Shown here: positions 8,167 through 17,051 of the stretch, piece by piece
How positions within the stretch are numbered: position 1 is the first letter of the stretch
Layout: each line of letters starts with the position of its first letter
Assembly: GCF_004682045.1 (NCBI RefSeq)
Contig: NZ_QUZT01000012.1
Coordinates: forward strand, 1 to 64,000
Direction: 5' to 3'
Source of the DNA: Pseudomonas nabeulensis
GTDB taxonomy: Bacteria; Pseudomonadota; Gammaproteobacteria; Pseudomonadales; Pseudomonadaceae
DNA: 64,000 nucleotides
Position numbers and translations under genes: made by a program
Notes under the pieces: generated by a model
Told to the model about the DNA's origin: nothing
The model's input: the letters and a program-made list of their open reading frames with translations, nothing else
Database searches by the model: none

Positions 8167-8918
8167 CAGCGGTTTTCCTTGTGGCTGCGGCGGGCGGTCA
8201 GTTTTTGCAGCCAGCTGGAAACCAGCCCACTGTCTTCAGGCTGATCAAGATAAGCGGCCAACAATAGGCGCACGTCGTCATCCGACCATTGCCCCGCCCG
8301 GCGTAACAACGGCTCCAGATCCTTGACCCGATCACGCCAACCAAACAGCAGCGGACGGGTTTTCTCCAGGTCGATCAACTGCGCGGCGTAACCGTCACCG
8401 GTGGCCTGCAGGAAAATATGCTTGGGGTAAAAACAGCCGTGTACCTGGCCGACGCTGTGCAGGTGGCGCGCCAGTTGGCCGCACGCCTGCAGGATTGCAC
8501 GGTGCTGGGCGTCGCTCAGCTGCGGCCACTCTTCCAGCAATGAATCCAGGTCATTCCAGCCATCCAGGGCGCGGGTCAGCAGCATGGCGCGGTATTCGCC
8601 AGCGACTTTGCGCTCACCGTAAAAGGCCGCCTGCAACGCCGGGATCCCGAGCTTGCGGTAGCGGCTGATGTTGCGAAATTCGCGGGAGAAACTTGGCTCG
8701 CCAAACGGCCGGTGCAGGCTGCGCGTCAGGTAGTTGCTCTGACGCTTGAGGTAGTAACCGTGGCCGTCGAGCTCCAGGCGAAACACACTGCTCCAGCCAC
8801 TACCGCTGGTGTTCGGTTCGTCCACCGCATCCAGTTGCTTGGCCCACAGGGCGTCGAACGTGGCGAGGCCATGGCGCTCCAGCAGCGCACGGTCTTCTGC
8901 CGCCAGGAAGTCACTCAT
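8166..8918 (-). CDS. wapQ: LPS core kinase-like protein (WapQ-type)
   Basis: The 250-residue protein has the fold of LPS heptose kinases (RfaP/InaA group), and its position after wapP matches wapQ of P. aeruginosa. The glycine-poor N-lobe contains YYLKRQSNY, with a lysine likely to bind ATP, and LIDLEKTR replaces DFG. The catalytic loop reads HGCFYPKH, so Cys stands where the other kinases of this operon have the catalytic Asp. It overlaps wapP by 4 bp. It may be a pseudokinase or use a modified mechanism. The symbol is assigned by synteny and size. Confidence 0.75.
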   Translation of the reverse strand: MSDFLAAEDRALLERHGLATFDALWAKQLDAVDEPNTSGSGWSSVFRLELDGHGYYLKRQSNYLTRSLHRPFGEPSFSREFRNISRYRKLGIPALQAAFYGERKVAGEYRAMLLTRALDGWNDLDSLLEEWPQLSDAQHRAILQACGQLARHLHSVGQVHGCFYPKHIFLQATGDGYAAQLIDLEKTRPLLFGWRDRVKDLEPLLRRAGQWSDDDVRLLLAAYLDQPEDSGLVSSWLQKLTARRSHKENR

Positions 8919-9649
8919 TCGCGTCCCTCAAAAAACTTCACCACGTGGCGAATCCGCTGTTTGTCCGATGCACTCAGGTGCCGGCGCTGACGGTACTGCA
9001 TGTAGAACCGCAGGCGCTGGGTGGCGGACAGGTGATACTTGGCCACCTTGTCCAGGCACGCCAGGTCTTTGGTGATGCGGTACTTGAGCCAGAACCCGCG
9101 CCAGAAATCGCCATTGGGGCAATCGATCAGGTACAGGGTCGACTGGTCGTCGATCAGCAGGTTGCGCCACTTCAAATCGTTATGGGTAAAACGGTGATCG
9201 TGCATGGTGCGCGTGTACTCGGCGAGCTGGCGGCTCACCCCGTCGACCCACTGACGATCACGCAGGCGTGGGTCGTTGCGCTCGGCCAGCACCGACAAAT
9301 CTTCGGTGCGCGGCAACTCGCGGGTAATCATCGCGCCACGGTCGTAGGCCAGGCCATTACGCTCCAAACCCCACGCCACCACGTCGGCAGTCGGAATGCC
9401 CCACTTGGCGAAGCGCTTGAGGTTCTGCCACTCGGACTTGACCCGCGGCTTGCCCAGATAACGTCGCAGGCCCTTGCCGGCACCGGTGTAGCGCTTGACG
9501 TAGTAATTGACCCCGCCCCGCTCTACGCGGATGACTTCCGACAGCGGATCACGGGTAAGCCGCTCGCCTTGCAAGGCAAACACGGCTTCGAGGCTGCCGA
9601 AATCATCCGCCAGGTTCGCGTAGGCAGGTTCCAGGTTCCAACCCGCCAT
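8915..9649 (-). CDS. wapP: LPS core heptose kinase-like protein (WapP-type)
   Basis: A 244-residue cytoplasmic kinase-fold protein with a complete catalytic loop HNDLKWRN and metal-binding segment LIDCPNGDFW. The N-lobe lysine is likely in YYVKRYTGAGKG. Its gene follows waaP directly (1-bp stop/start overlap) and overlaps the next gene by 4 bp. In P. aeruginosa the equivalent gene, wapP, is assigned to phosphorylation of the LPS inner core, where phosphate groups are needed for outer-membrane integrity. The symbol rests on position and motif, not on a direct comparison. Confidence 0.8.
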   Translation of the reverse strand: MAGWNLEPAYANLADDFGSLEAVFALQGERLTRDPLSEVIRVERGGVNYYVKRYTGAGKGLRRYLGKPRVKSEWQNLKRFAKWGIPTADVVAWGLERNGLAYDRGAMITRELPRTEDLSVLAERNDPRLRDRQWVDGVSRQLAEYTRTMHDHRFTHNDLKWRNLLIDDQSTLYLIDCPNGDFWRGFWLKYRITKDLACLDKVAKYHLSATQRLRFYMQYRQRRHLSASDKQRIRHVVKFFEGRE

Positions 9650-10455
9650 TAGATTGCATCCCCCAAGCGCTGCTTGCGCGCGTAAAGCTTGTCCGCCTTA
9701 CGCTGCATCAGGTTCAGCGACGCCGATTGCTCGGCGAGGATCTGGCGCAGCGGCTGACGGAAGTAGCCCTTGAGGAAACGCAGCTTGTCACGGCGGGTCA
9801 GGCCGATGTCCAACGCCGAGTAATACAGCGCCGACAAGTCCTTGTCGCGCCAACGCAGCGGCAGGTGGGCACGCATCTGAGCGCGGTGCAGGTCGATCAC
9901 CGAGAGCTTGATGTCGTTGGCATCGATCGGTTTGGAGGTGTCCAGCAGGAAGTGGCACAGGTAGCAGTCGCGGTGGTTGACGCCACCACGGTGCATGTCG
10001 CCGACCATGCGCGCCAGTTCATGGGTCAGGGCATGGCGCACCGCCGCTGTTGGCGGTTCAGCCACCCAATTGACGGTCACATCTTCCAGGCTGAGGGTCG
10101 GCGCCAGTTCTTCGGTGATGATGAACGAGTGCTGGTCCGCCGGGTTGCTGCCTTTTTCGCCGAAGGCCACGCCGGTCATGGTCGGCACGCCAAGCTCCTG
10201 CAGACGATGAATCGCCGACCACTCAAGACCGGCACCCAGCACCGGCAACTTGGCGGTGATCAGGTTCTTGAAGATCTCGCCCCAACCAATACCACGGTGA
10301 ATCTTCACGAAATACGGGCGGCCTTCCACCACGGTACGCAGGGTGCGACGCGCCGCCAGTTCGCGGAATACTTCGCCTTGCAGTTTCTCGACCTCGGCAA
10401 AGGCATCGAGCCCGGCCCATAAGGTCTTGAACGGTTCGGCAAGAATCAACTTCAT
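9649..10455 (-). CDS. waaP: Lipopolysaccharide core heptose(I) kinase WaaP (RfaP)
   Basis: WaaP phosphorylates heptose I of the LPS inner core at the cytoplasmic face of the inner membrane, using ATP. The 268-residue length is right for the family. The characteristic loop HRDCYLCHF (catalytic Asp, with His in place of the usual Asn) and SVIDLHRAQ are present. In P. aeruginosa this kinase is considered essential. The start overlaps waaG by 4 bp, and the stop overlaps the start of wapP, so the kinases are co-translated with the glycosyltransferases. Confidence 0.93.
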   Translation of the reverse strand: MKLILAEPFKTLWAGLDAFAEVEKLQGEVFRELAARRTLRTVVEGRPYFVKIHRGIGWGEIFKNLITAKLPVLGAGLEWSAIHRLQELGVPTMTGVAFGEKGSNPADQHSFIITEELAPTLSLEDVTVNWVAEPPTAAVRHALTHELARMVGDMHRGGVNHRDCYLCHFLLDTSKPIDANDIKLSVIDLHRAQMRAHLPLRWRDKDLSALYYSALDIGLTRRDKLRFLKGYFRQPLRQILAEQSASLNLMQRKADKLYARKQRLGDAI

Positions 10456-11576
10456 CGTTTTGGCTCCGCCAGAATCACATCCGCAGCGTGCTGCGGCATG
10501 CTGTAGAGGTCGGCCGTCTCGGCGAAGGCCAACCCATTGCGGCTCCAGGCCGCGCGCTGTGCAGTATCGGTGAGCATCTGTGCCAGGTAGTCGTTGAGCT
10601 GGTCCTGTTCGAACGGCTCATCCAACACCCGGCCGCAATCAGCCTCGGCGATGTAGTGGGCATAACCACATACCGCCGAGACCAGCACCGGCAACCCGGC
10701 CACCAGGGCTTCGAGCAACACGGTGCCGGTGTTTTCGTTGTACGCCGGGTGGATCAACAGGTCGGCGCCCAGCAGGAAACGCGGGATATCGCTGCGGCCC
10801 TTGAGGAACTGCACGTGATCCCCCAGGCCCAGCGTGGCGCTTTGCAGTTGGAATACTTTGGGGTCGTCCTGGCCAATTACAAACAGGCGCGTGCGTTTTT
10901 TCAGTTCCGCCGGCAACGCGGCCACGGCCTTGAGGCTGCGGTCGACGCCCTTGGTCTTGAAGCCTGAGCCGATCTGCACCAGCAACAGGTCGTCGTCGCC
11001 CAGGTTGAATTCCTTGCGGAAACCGTCGCGGATTTCAGCCGCATTCGGCGGCGCACGACGGTCCTGGGCGATGCCCGGCGGCAGCAAGTGGAAGCGTTCC
11101 AGCGGCGTGTCGTAGTGCTTGATGAACAGCGGCTGCTGCACTTCGGAGATCATCAGCACTTCGGTCTTGGCGTCCTTGGCAAACACTGCACGTTCGTAGT
11201 CGGCAAAGTGCTTGTAGCGACCAAAATAACGGTACAGCCCGTGGCGTAGGTTTTGCGCCTTGTCTTCAAAGCAGCCGTCGGCGGCGTAGTACACATCCAG
11301 GCCGGGCATTTTGTTGAAGCCGATCAGGCGATCCACCGGACGCTTGGCCAGGTCGGCTTCCATCCAGGCGCTGAGCTTTTCGTTGCGCCGATGGTTGAAG
11401 AACGCCTTGACCGGCGCCACCAGCACTTCGAAACCGGGCGGAATATCTCCCTCCCAAATCAACGTGTAGACACGAATCTGGTGGCCGCGCTTCTGGCACT
11501 CCAGGGCGATGCGCATGAAGTCGCGCTGCAGGCCACCGAAGGGGAAATATTTGTACAGCACAAAAGCCAGTTGCAT
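10452..11576 (-). CDS. waaG: LPS core glucosyltransferase I WaaG (RfaG)
   Basis: The 374-residue enzyme is a GT4-family (GT-B fold) glycosyltransferase that adds the first hexose of the outer core onto heptose II. The nucleotide-sugar binding motif E-x7-E appears as ENTGTVLLE near residue 281, and the N-terminus LYKYFPFGGLQRDF is typical of WaaG. Its start codon overlaps the waaC stop by one base and its end overlaps waaP by 4 bp. Confidence 0.93.
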   Translation of the reverse strand: MQLAFVLYKYFPFGGLQRDFMRIALECQKRGHQIRVYTLIWEGDIPPGFEVLVAPVKAFFNHRRNEKLSAWMEADLAKRPVDRLIGFNKMPGLDVYYAADGCFEDKAQNLRHGLYRYFGRYKHFADYERAVFAKDAKTEVLMISEVQQPLFIKHYDTPLERFHLLPPGIAQDRRAPPNAAEIRDGFRKEFNLGDDDLLLVQIGSGFKTKGVDRSLKAVAALPAELKKRTRLFVIGQDDPKVFQLQSATLGLGDHVQFLKGRSDIPRFLLGADLLIHPAYNENTGTVLLEALVAGLPVLVSAVCGYAHYIAEADCGRVLDEPFEQDQLNDYLAQMLTDTAQRAAWSRNGLAFAETADLYSMPQHAADVILAEPKR

Positions 11577-12637
11577 CAGTGCAGCTCCTCAGCCAGTAAC
11601 AACGTGCTCAGTCGGCTTGCCACACGCTCAGGGTTCAAGCGCGTGAAGCACAGGGGCGACTCGCGCTTGATGTCGAACCGACGCAAGTCGTCGGCCGTCG
11701 GTTGATAGGTACAGTGCTTTTGCAGGCACGGCGCGCAGGGGAAGTCGCTGGCCAGGTGAATCTGGCCCTTGCCGTAGGCGCCGGTGAGGCCCGGGTTGGT
11801 GGGGCCGAACAGGGAAATGGTCGGCACATCCAATGCAGCGGCCAGGTGACCGAGGCCGGTGTCCACCGCGACGCAGGCGCGGGCGCCGGCCAGTACGCGG
11901 GCCACACCGGCCAGGTTCAGCTTGGGCAGCACTTCGACATTTTGCAGGCCTTGGGCCAAGCGCTCGGCGCGGGCTTTTTCGGCGGCGTTGCCCCACGGCA
12001 ATTTCACGTCCACGCCCAGGCGGCCCATGCGTTCGGCCAGTTCGCGCCAGTAGGCTTCGGGCCAGTGCTTGGTGTCCCAGGTGGTGCCGTGCAACAGCAG
12101 TACGAAGGGTTTTTTCGGTGGCAGGCCGATCAGCTTGTCGACGCTCAGACCATAGTCGCCCAAGGCTTTGGGCAAGTCATAGCCGAGGGCCACGGCGAAC
12201 AATTGGCGCAGACGCTCCACCGCATGTTGCCCCCGGGCTACCGCCAGGCGTCGCGAGTAGAAACGCGCCGCGATGGGTTCACGGGCCGAGTTTTTATCGA
12301 AACCGGCCATCGGAGCACGCACGTAACGCGTCAGCCAGGCGCTTTTGAACAGGCCCTGGGCGTCGATCACCAAATCGTATTTGGTCGACTGGACCTGCTG
12401 TTTGAAGCGCCGCCATTCACCGCTCTTGAGGGTCTGCCAGATGTTCTTGCGCCAGCGGCGGATCGCCACGGGAATCACCTTGTCGACCGCCGGGTGCCAG
12501 GTCGGGATTTCGGCGAAGCCTTCTTCCACCACCCAGTCGAAGCGGATGCCGGGGATCGCCCGTGCCGCGTCGGTCAATGCCGGCAAGGCGTGGATCACGT
12601 CGCCCAGGGATGAGGTCTTGATTACCAGAACGCGCAA
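11576..12637 (-). CDS. waaC: LPS heptosyltransferase I WaaC (RfaC)
   Basis: WaaC transfers the first L-glycero-D-manno-heptose from ADP-heptose to Kdo on lipid A. The 353-residue length and N-terminus MRVLVIKTSSLGDVIHALPAL are diagnostic of this GT9 enzyme, as are the late segments VDTGLGHLAAAL and SLFGPTNP that bind the nucleotide. It follows waaF with a one-base gap and precedes waaG with a one-base overlap. The gene sits in the inner-core operon with its sister transferase. Confidence 0.95.
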   Translation of the reverse strand: MRVLVIKTSSLGDVIHALPALTDAARAIPGIRFDWVVEEGFAEIPTWHPAVDKVIPVAIRRWRKNIWQTLKSGEWRRFKQQVQSTKYDLVIDAQGLFKSAWLTRYVRAPMAGFDKNSAREPIAARFYSRRLAVARGQHAVERLRQLFAVALGYDLPKALGDYGLSVDKLIGLPPKKPFVLLLHGTTWDTKHWPEAYWRELAERMGRLGVDVKLPWGNAAEKARAERLAQGLQNVEVLPKLNLAGVARVLAGARACVAVDTGLGHLAAALDVPTISLFGPTNPGLTGAYGKGQIHLASDFPCAPCLQKHCTYQPTADDLRRFDIKRESPLCFTRLNPERVASRLSTLLLAEELH

Positions 12638-12638
12638 A

Positions 12639-13673
12639 CTATCGGACCTCGACCGCAGAGCCCTGCAACCGCTGCAAGGCTTCGTTCACCGGTTGCGGCA
12701 GCAACTGGCGCATGCAGTTGTAGTGGCCGAAACGGCAAGTGCGGTCAAAACACGGGCTGCACTCGAGGCCCAGGCGCACCACTTCGACCTGATCGGCCAA
12801 CGGCGGCGTGAAGCCCGGCGAAGTGGAGCCGTACACCGCCACCAATGGGCGGTTGAGGGCGGCGGCCACGTGCATCAGGCCGGAGTCGTTGGACACCACC
12901 GAGTCGGCGCAGGACAGCAGGTCGATGGCCTCGGCCAGGGAGGTGTCGCCGCTCAGGTTGACCGCTTCTTCGCGCAAACCGGGAATCAGGCGCTGGCGGA
13001 TGTCTTCACCCACCGGATGGTCCTTCTTCGAACCAAACAGCCACACCTGCCAGCCTTCGCGGATCTTGGTCTCGGCGACCTGGGCGTAGTGTTCCGCCGG
13101 CCAGCGCTTGGACTCACCAAACTCGGCGCCAGGGCACAGGGCCAATACCGGGCGGTCCAGGCTCAGGCCGAACTTGGCCAGGGCCGCGTCACGGCTCACA
13201 GGATCGATCTGCAAGCGCGGGCGCGGGTACGGCTGCGGCAACTCGGCGCCCGGCGCATAGGCCAGGGCCATGAAGCGTTCGATCATCAGCGGGTAGCGGG
13301 CTTTATCCAGGGTGCGTACGTCGTTGAGCAGCACGTAGCGGAATTCGCCGCGCCAGCCGGTGCGCTTGGGGATGCCGGCAAAGTACGGCACCAGCGCCGA
13401 CTTGAGCGAGTTGGGCAGCAGGATCGCCTGGTCATACTGGCCGGCCAGGGATTTGCCGATGCGGCGGCGGGTTGCCAGCTCCAGCGCGCCGTGGCCGAGC
13501 GGAAAGCTCAAGGCCGCGCGCACTTCGGGCATGCGTTCAAGGATCGGGCGGCTCCACTCAGGGGCGAGCACGTCGATCTGGCAGTCGGGGTGACGTTGTT
13601 TCAGGCACTGGAACAGTGTCTGCGCCATCACCATGTCACCGACCCAGCTGGGCCCAACGATCAAAATATTCAT
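12639..13673 (-). CDS. waaF: LPS heptosyltransferase II WaaF (RfaF)
   Basis: WaaF adds the second heptose to heptose I of the inner core. The 344-residue GT9 protein begins MNILIVGPSWVGDMVMAQ and contains SNDSGLMHVAAAL and YGSTSPGFTPPL, the nucleotide-sugar site of the family. It is the first gene of the LPS core operon as seen here. Only a weak ribosome binding site (GGAAAC) lies before the ATG, and the upstream 55 bp hold little but a strong hairpin, so its promoter must lie there or within glnE. Confidence 0.95.
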   Translation of the reverse strand: MNILIVGPSWVGDMVMAQTLFQCLKQRHPDCQIDVLAPEWSRPILERMPEVRAALSFPLGHGALELATRRRIGKSLAGQYDQAILLPNSLKSALVPYFAGIPKRTGWRGEFRYVLLNDVRTLDKARYPLMIERFMALAYAPGAELPQPYPRPRLQIDPVSRDAALAKFGLSLDRPVLALCPGAEFGESKRWPAEHYAQVAETKIREGWQVWLFGSKKDHPVGEDIRQRLIPGLREEAVNLSGDTSLAEAIDLLSCADSVVSNDSGLMHVAAALNRPLVAVYGSTSPGFTPPLADQVEVVRLGLECSPCFDRTCRFGHYNCMRQLLPQPVNEALQRLQGSAVEVR

Positions 13674-13691
13674 GTAGTTTCCACAAACGAT

Positions 13692-13716
13692 GCGGGGAGG
13701 CTTAATGCCTCCCCGC
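13692..13716 (-). terminator. Strong hairpin between glnE and waaF
   Basis: GCGGGGAGGC and GCCTCCCCGC form a perfect 10-bp stem around TTAAT. In the direction of glnE it is followed by ATCGTTTG rather than a clear U-tract, so it may terminate only partly or act on mRNA stability. It lies 12 bp beyond the glnE stop codon and 18 bp before the waaF start. Confidence 0.6.
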
Positions 13717-13728
13717 CTCGAAAATTAA

Positions 13729-16668
13729 TCAGCTTAACCCCAGCTCCTGCCAGATTCGCATCACCTGGCGCCGTTCGTCGGCGAACTGATCCCCGGCCAC
13801 CGTGCCGGCCTCGTTTTGCAAGGCCTGGCGGTGCGCGGCGGAACGGTAGGCCTTATACACCTCGCGCAGCAGATGGGCATCGGCGGCGGGCATCAGCCCC
13901 ACCTGCTCCAGGCCTTCCAGAATGCGGATATTGTCGGTGTAGCGCAGCAACGATGGATGTTGCGCAGACCACGCCAAAGCCGCGTATTGCACCATAAATT
14001 CAATATCGACGATACCTCCGGCGTCCTGCTTGAGGTCGAACAGCGCCGTGGGCTCAAAGGCATTGGCGCCGGTGCCGGCCGCCGTGGCCTTGGTGCCCAG
14101 GTTGTCACGCATCTTGGCGCGCATCTCGCTCACCTCCTGGCGCAGCGTGACCAGGTCGCGCTCACGCCCCAACACTTTGGCCCGCACCTGCTCGAATGCA
14201 TGGCCCACATCCTGGCTGCCCACCAGCACCCGCGCGCGGATCAGCGCCTGATGTTCCCAGGTCCAGGCTTCGTTTTGTTGATAGCGATCAAATGCGCCCA
14301 ACGAACTCACCAGCAAGCCAGACGCGCCGGAAGGTCGCAGGCGCATGTCCACTTCATACAGCTGACCGGAGTTGGTCTGGGTGGTCAGCAGGTGAATGAT
14401 GCGCTGGCCCAGTCGCGTGAAGAACTGCGCACCGTCGATGGGCTTGGCGCCATCGGTCTCGGCTTGCGGGTCGCCATCGTGGATAAACACCAGGTCCAGG
14501 TCCGAACCATGCCCCAGCTCGATACCGCCGACTTTGCCGTAACCGACGATGATGAAGCCAGGGTCGCACAGGGTGCCGTCCACCCGCTGCGGCGAGCCAT
14601 GGCGCGCCACGGTCTGGCGCCAGGCCAGGGCCAGCACTTGTTCGAGGATCGCTTCGGCGAGCCAGGTCAGGTAGTCGCTGACTTTCATCAGCGGCAGGCT
14701 GCCGGCGATTTCGGACGCGGCCACGCGCAGACGGTGAGCCAGCTTGAAATGCCGCAGGGCCTCCATCTGTTGCTCAAGGTCATCCTCGGGGATGCGCGTG
14801 AGACGTTCGCGCAACTCGGCGGCCAATTCCGGCGCCAGCGGTGGTTTGAACAAGCGGCCTTCGTTAAGCAATTCGTCCAGCAGCAGCGGGAAGCGGGTGA
14901 TCTGTTCGGCGATCCACGGGCTGGCGGCACACAGGGTCAGCAGGCGACGCAGGGCATCGGGGTTTTCCGTGAGCAACACCAGATACGCGGAACGCCGCGC
15001 CACGGCCTCCACCAGCGGCAACACACGCTCCAGCACCAGGTCCGGATTGGCGTGTTCGACAGCCTGGGCCAGCAGACGCGGGATAAACGCGTCCAAACGT
15101 TCGCGCCCCAGACGCTGCATGGCGCGTAACTGCGGGCTACTGCGCAGGCCGGCCAAGGCCTTGAGGGCTTTGGGCGCATCGGTAAAACCACCTTCGGCCA
15201 ATTGGCGACAGGCGGCCTCTTCATCTTGGGATTCTTCCCACAATGGCAACCACTCGCCGCCCACAACCAATTCGCTTTCTTCGCCCTCTTCTTCATCCGG
15301 ATCGGCGATAACTTGGCGGAAATGCCAATCCACCCGCCCACGCCAGTACATCAGGCGCTCGTGGAACGCGGCCCAATCGTTGAAGCCCAGCATAAAGGCG
15401 ATACGCGCCTGGTCTTCCGGGCTGTCCGGGAGCATTTGCGTCTGGCGGTCGGCAATCGCCTGGATCGCGTGTTCGGTGTAGCGCAGGAATTCATAGCCTT
15501 CGCGCAACTCGGCGATCACGGCGGGCGGCAGGTAGCCCTGACCTTCCAGGGTGCCCAACACGTTGAGCAGCGGACGCTGTTGCAGGCTCAGGTCGCGGCC
15601 ACCGTGGATCAGCTGGAACGCCTGGGCGATAAATTCCACCTCGCGAATGCCGCCCGCGCCCAGCTTGATATTGTCGGCCATGCCTTTGCGCCGCACTTCC
15701 TGCTGGATCAACTGCTTCATGGTGCGCAGCGCTTCGATGGCGGAGAAATCCAGGTAACGGCGGTAGACGAACGGTCGCAGCATCTCCAGCAGCTGTGCGC
15801 CGGCCACTTGGTCGCCAGCCACCACTCGCGCCTTGATCATGGCGTAGCGTTCCCAGTCGCGGCCCTGGTCCTGGTAGTACTGTTCCAGCGCATTGAAGCT
15901 GAGCACCAGCGAACCCGACGAACCGTAAGGGCGCAGGCGCATGTCCACGCGGAACACAAAACCATCGACGGTCATCGGGTCGAGGGCCTTGATGAGTTTC
16001 TGGCCCACGCGAATAAAGAATTCCTGGTTATCCAGAGGGCGCTTCACGCCGACCGTCTCGCCGCCTTCGGGGTAGGCGAAGATCAGGTCGATATCCGACG
16101 ACAGGTTCAACTCCACCGCGCCGAGCTTGCCCATGCCGAGGATGACCATCTGCTGCGGCTCGCCGCTGCGGCGGCCGGTGGGGGTGCCGAACTGCGCGCA
16201 GTGGCGCTGGTACAACCACTGGTAGGCCTGATCGATGCTGGCGTCGGCCATGTCGGACAGGTCGCGGCAGGTTTGCACCAGGTCGGCCTGGCGGGTCAGG
16301 TCGCGCCAGATGATGCGCACTTGCTGGCGAGTGCGCTGGCGGCGCAGCACACTGCCCATCTGTTCTTCTGTTTCAGCCTGTTGCACTGCGCCGGTGATCT
16401 GCCCGCACAGCTCGCCCGGCGCATAACCCCGGTCCAGCTCGCCCCAGGCCACCAGTTCCAGCAACATCAAAGGGTCACGAACACTCTGTTCAATGACGAA
16501 ATCACTGGCGGCGCACACGCGGGCAAAGTCGGCCCAGCGTTGCGGGGTCCAGGCAGAAAGTCCATGATCGTCGTCCAGCGCGGCCACTGCGTCACGAAAT
16601 GACTGCTCGGCCCGCTGGGCTTTTGGCAAGAGAATGGCCGGCAATTGGGCCAGTGTTGGAAGGCTCAT
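13729..16668 (-). CDS. glnE: Bifunctional glutamine synthetase adenylyltransferase/deadenylase GlnE
   Basis: GlnE attaches AMP to glutamine synthetase when nitrogen is plentiful and removes it when nitrogen is scarce, under control of PII. The 979-residue protein has two nucleotidyltransferase domains with the G-S-x10-D-x-D signature: GMGKLGAVELNLSSDIDLIF near residue 173 (deadenylation half) and GYGKVGGIELGHGSDLDLVF near residue 700 (adenylation half). Each is followed by a helical GlnD-like domain. Length and architecture are normal for Pseudomonas. It is transcribed towards the LPS genes and away from aceE. Confidence 0.97.
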   Translation of the reverse strand: MSLPTLAQLPAILLPKAQRAEQSFRDAVAALDDDHGLSAWTPQRWADFARVCAASDFVIEQSVRDPLMLLELVAWGELDRGYAPGELCGQITGAVQQAETEEQMGSVLRRQRTRQQVRIIWRDLTRQADLVQTCRDLSDMADASIDQAYQWLYQRHCAQFGTPTGRRSGEPQQMVILGMGKLGAVELNLSSDIDLIFAYPEGGETVGVKRPLDNQEFFIRVGQKLIKALDPMTVDGFVFRVDMRLRPYGSSGSLVLSFNALEQYYQDQGRDWERYAMIKARVVAGDQVAGAQLLEMLRPFVYRRYLDFSAIEALRTMKQLIQQEVRRKGMADNIKLGAGGIREVEFIAQAFQLIHGGRDLSLQQRPLLNVLGTLEGQGYLPPAVIAELREGYEFLRYTEHAIQAIADRQTQMLPDSPEDQARIAFMLGFNDWAAFHERLMYWRGRVDWHFRQVIADPDEEEGEESELVVGGEWLPLWEESQDEEAACRQLAEGGFTDAPKALKALAGLRSSPQLRAMQRLGRERLDAFIPRLLAQAVEHANPDLVLERVLPLVEAVARRSAYLVLLTENPDALRRLLTLCAASPWIAEQITRFPLLLDELLNEGRLFKPPLAPELAAELRERLTRIPEDDLEQQMEALRHFKLAHRLRVAASEIAGSLPLMKVSDYLTWLAEAILEQVLALAWRQTVARHGSPQRVDGTLCDPGFIIVGYGKVGGIELGHGSDLDLVFIHDGDPQAETDGAKPIDGAQFFTRLGQRIIHLLTTQTNSGQLYEVDMRLRPSGASGLLVSSLGAFDRYQQNEAWTWEHQALIRARVLVGSQDVGHAFEQVRAKVLGRERDLVTLRQEVSEMRAKMRDNLGTKATAAGTGANAFEPTALFDLKQDAGGIVDIEFMVQYAALAWSAQHPSLLRYTDNIRILEGLEQVGLMPAADAHLLREVYKAYRSAAHRQALQNEAGTVAGDQFADERRQVMRIWQELGLS

Positions 16669-16875
16669 GGTCTATCCTTGATCGGCGTGTAATTGGCTAC
16701 TTGTTGTGAACGCCAGAACCACGCTCGGTGAAGGACTGTCGAACAAAGGTTAGAAATAGCTGAAATTAATTTCATTTTGGCAGCAAACATCAAGCTTTCA
16801 CCTTTTCTTGTTCGCAAAAGATCAACAATAACGATTATGCTCACCAGCCAGACCGAGCCATACGCTCAGTCTTGT

Positions 16876-16940
16876 GTAGTTTTACTACTCGTATATACAT
16901 TCGAAAGGCTGAAATGGCCGACGATTTGTAGTAAAACTAC
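16876..16940. promoter_or_regulatory. Paired palindromic operator candidates upstream of aceE
   Basis: GTAGTTTTACTAC at 16876-16888 and its exact reverse complement GTAGTAAAACTAC at 16928-16940 lie 52 bp apart centre to centre. Each is itself a near-palindrome fitting TNGTnnnACNA, the pattern bound by FadR-subfamily GntR regulators such as PdhR. An AT-rich TATACA (16894-16899) between them could be a -10 box. They lie about 110-175 bp before the aceE start. The rest of the 383-bp glnE-aceE gap shows nothing else I can name. Confidence 0.5.
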
Positions 16941-17051
16941 AGGACGCCGAAGCAACCTTCGGCCATCCAAGAATTTATGTCGTCTGCCCACAAGGCCAGT
17001 CGCAAACTTCAGGCAACCGATTCTGGTAGCCTTTCCGCCCTGGAGCAAGCC

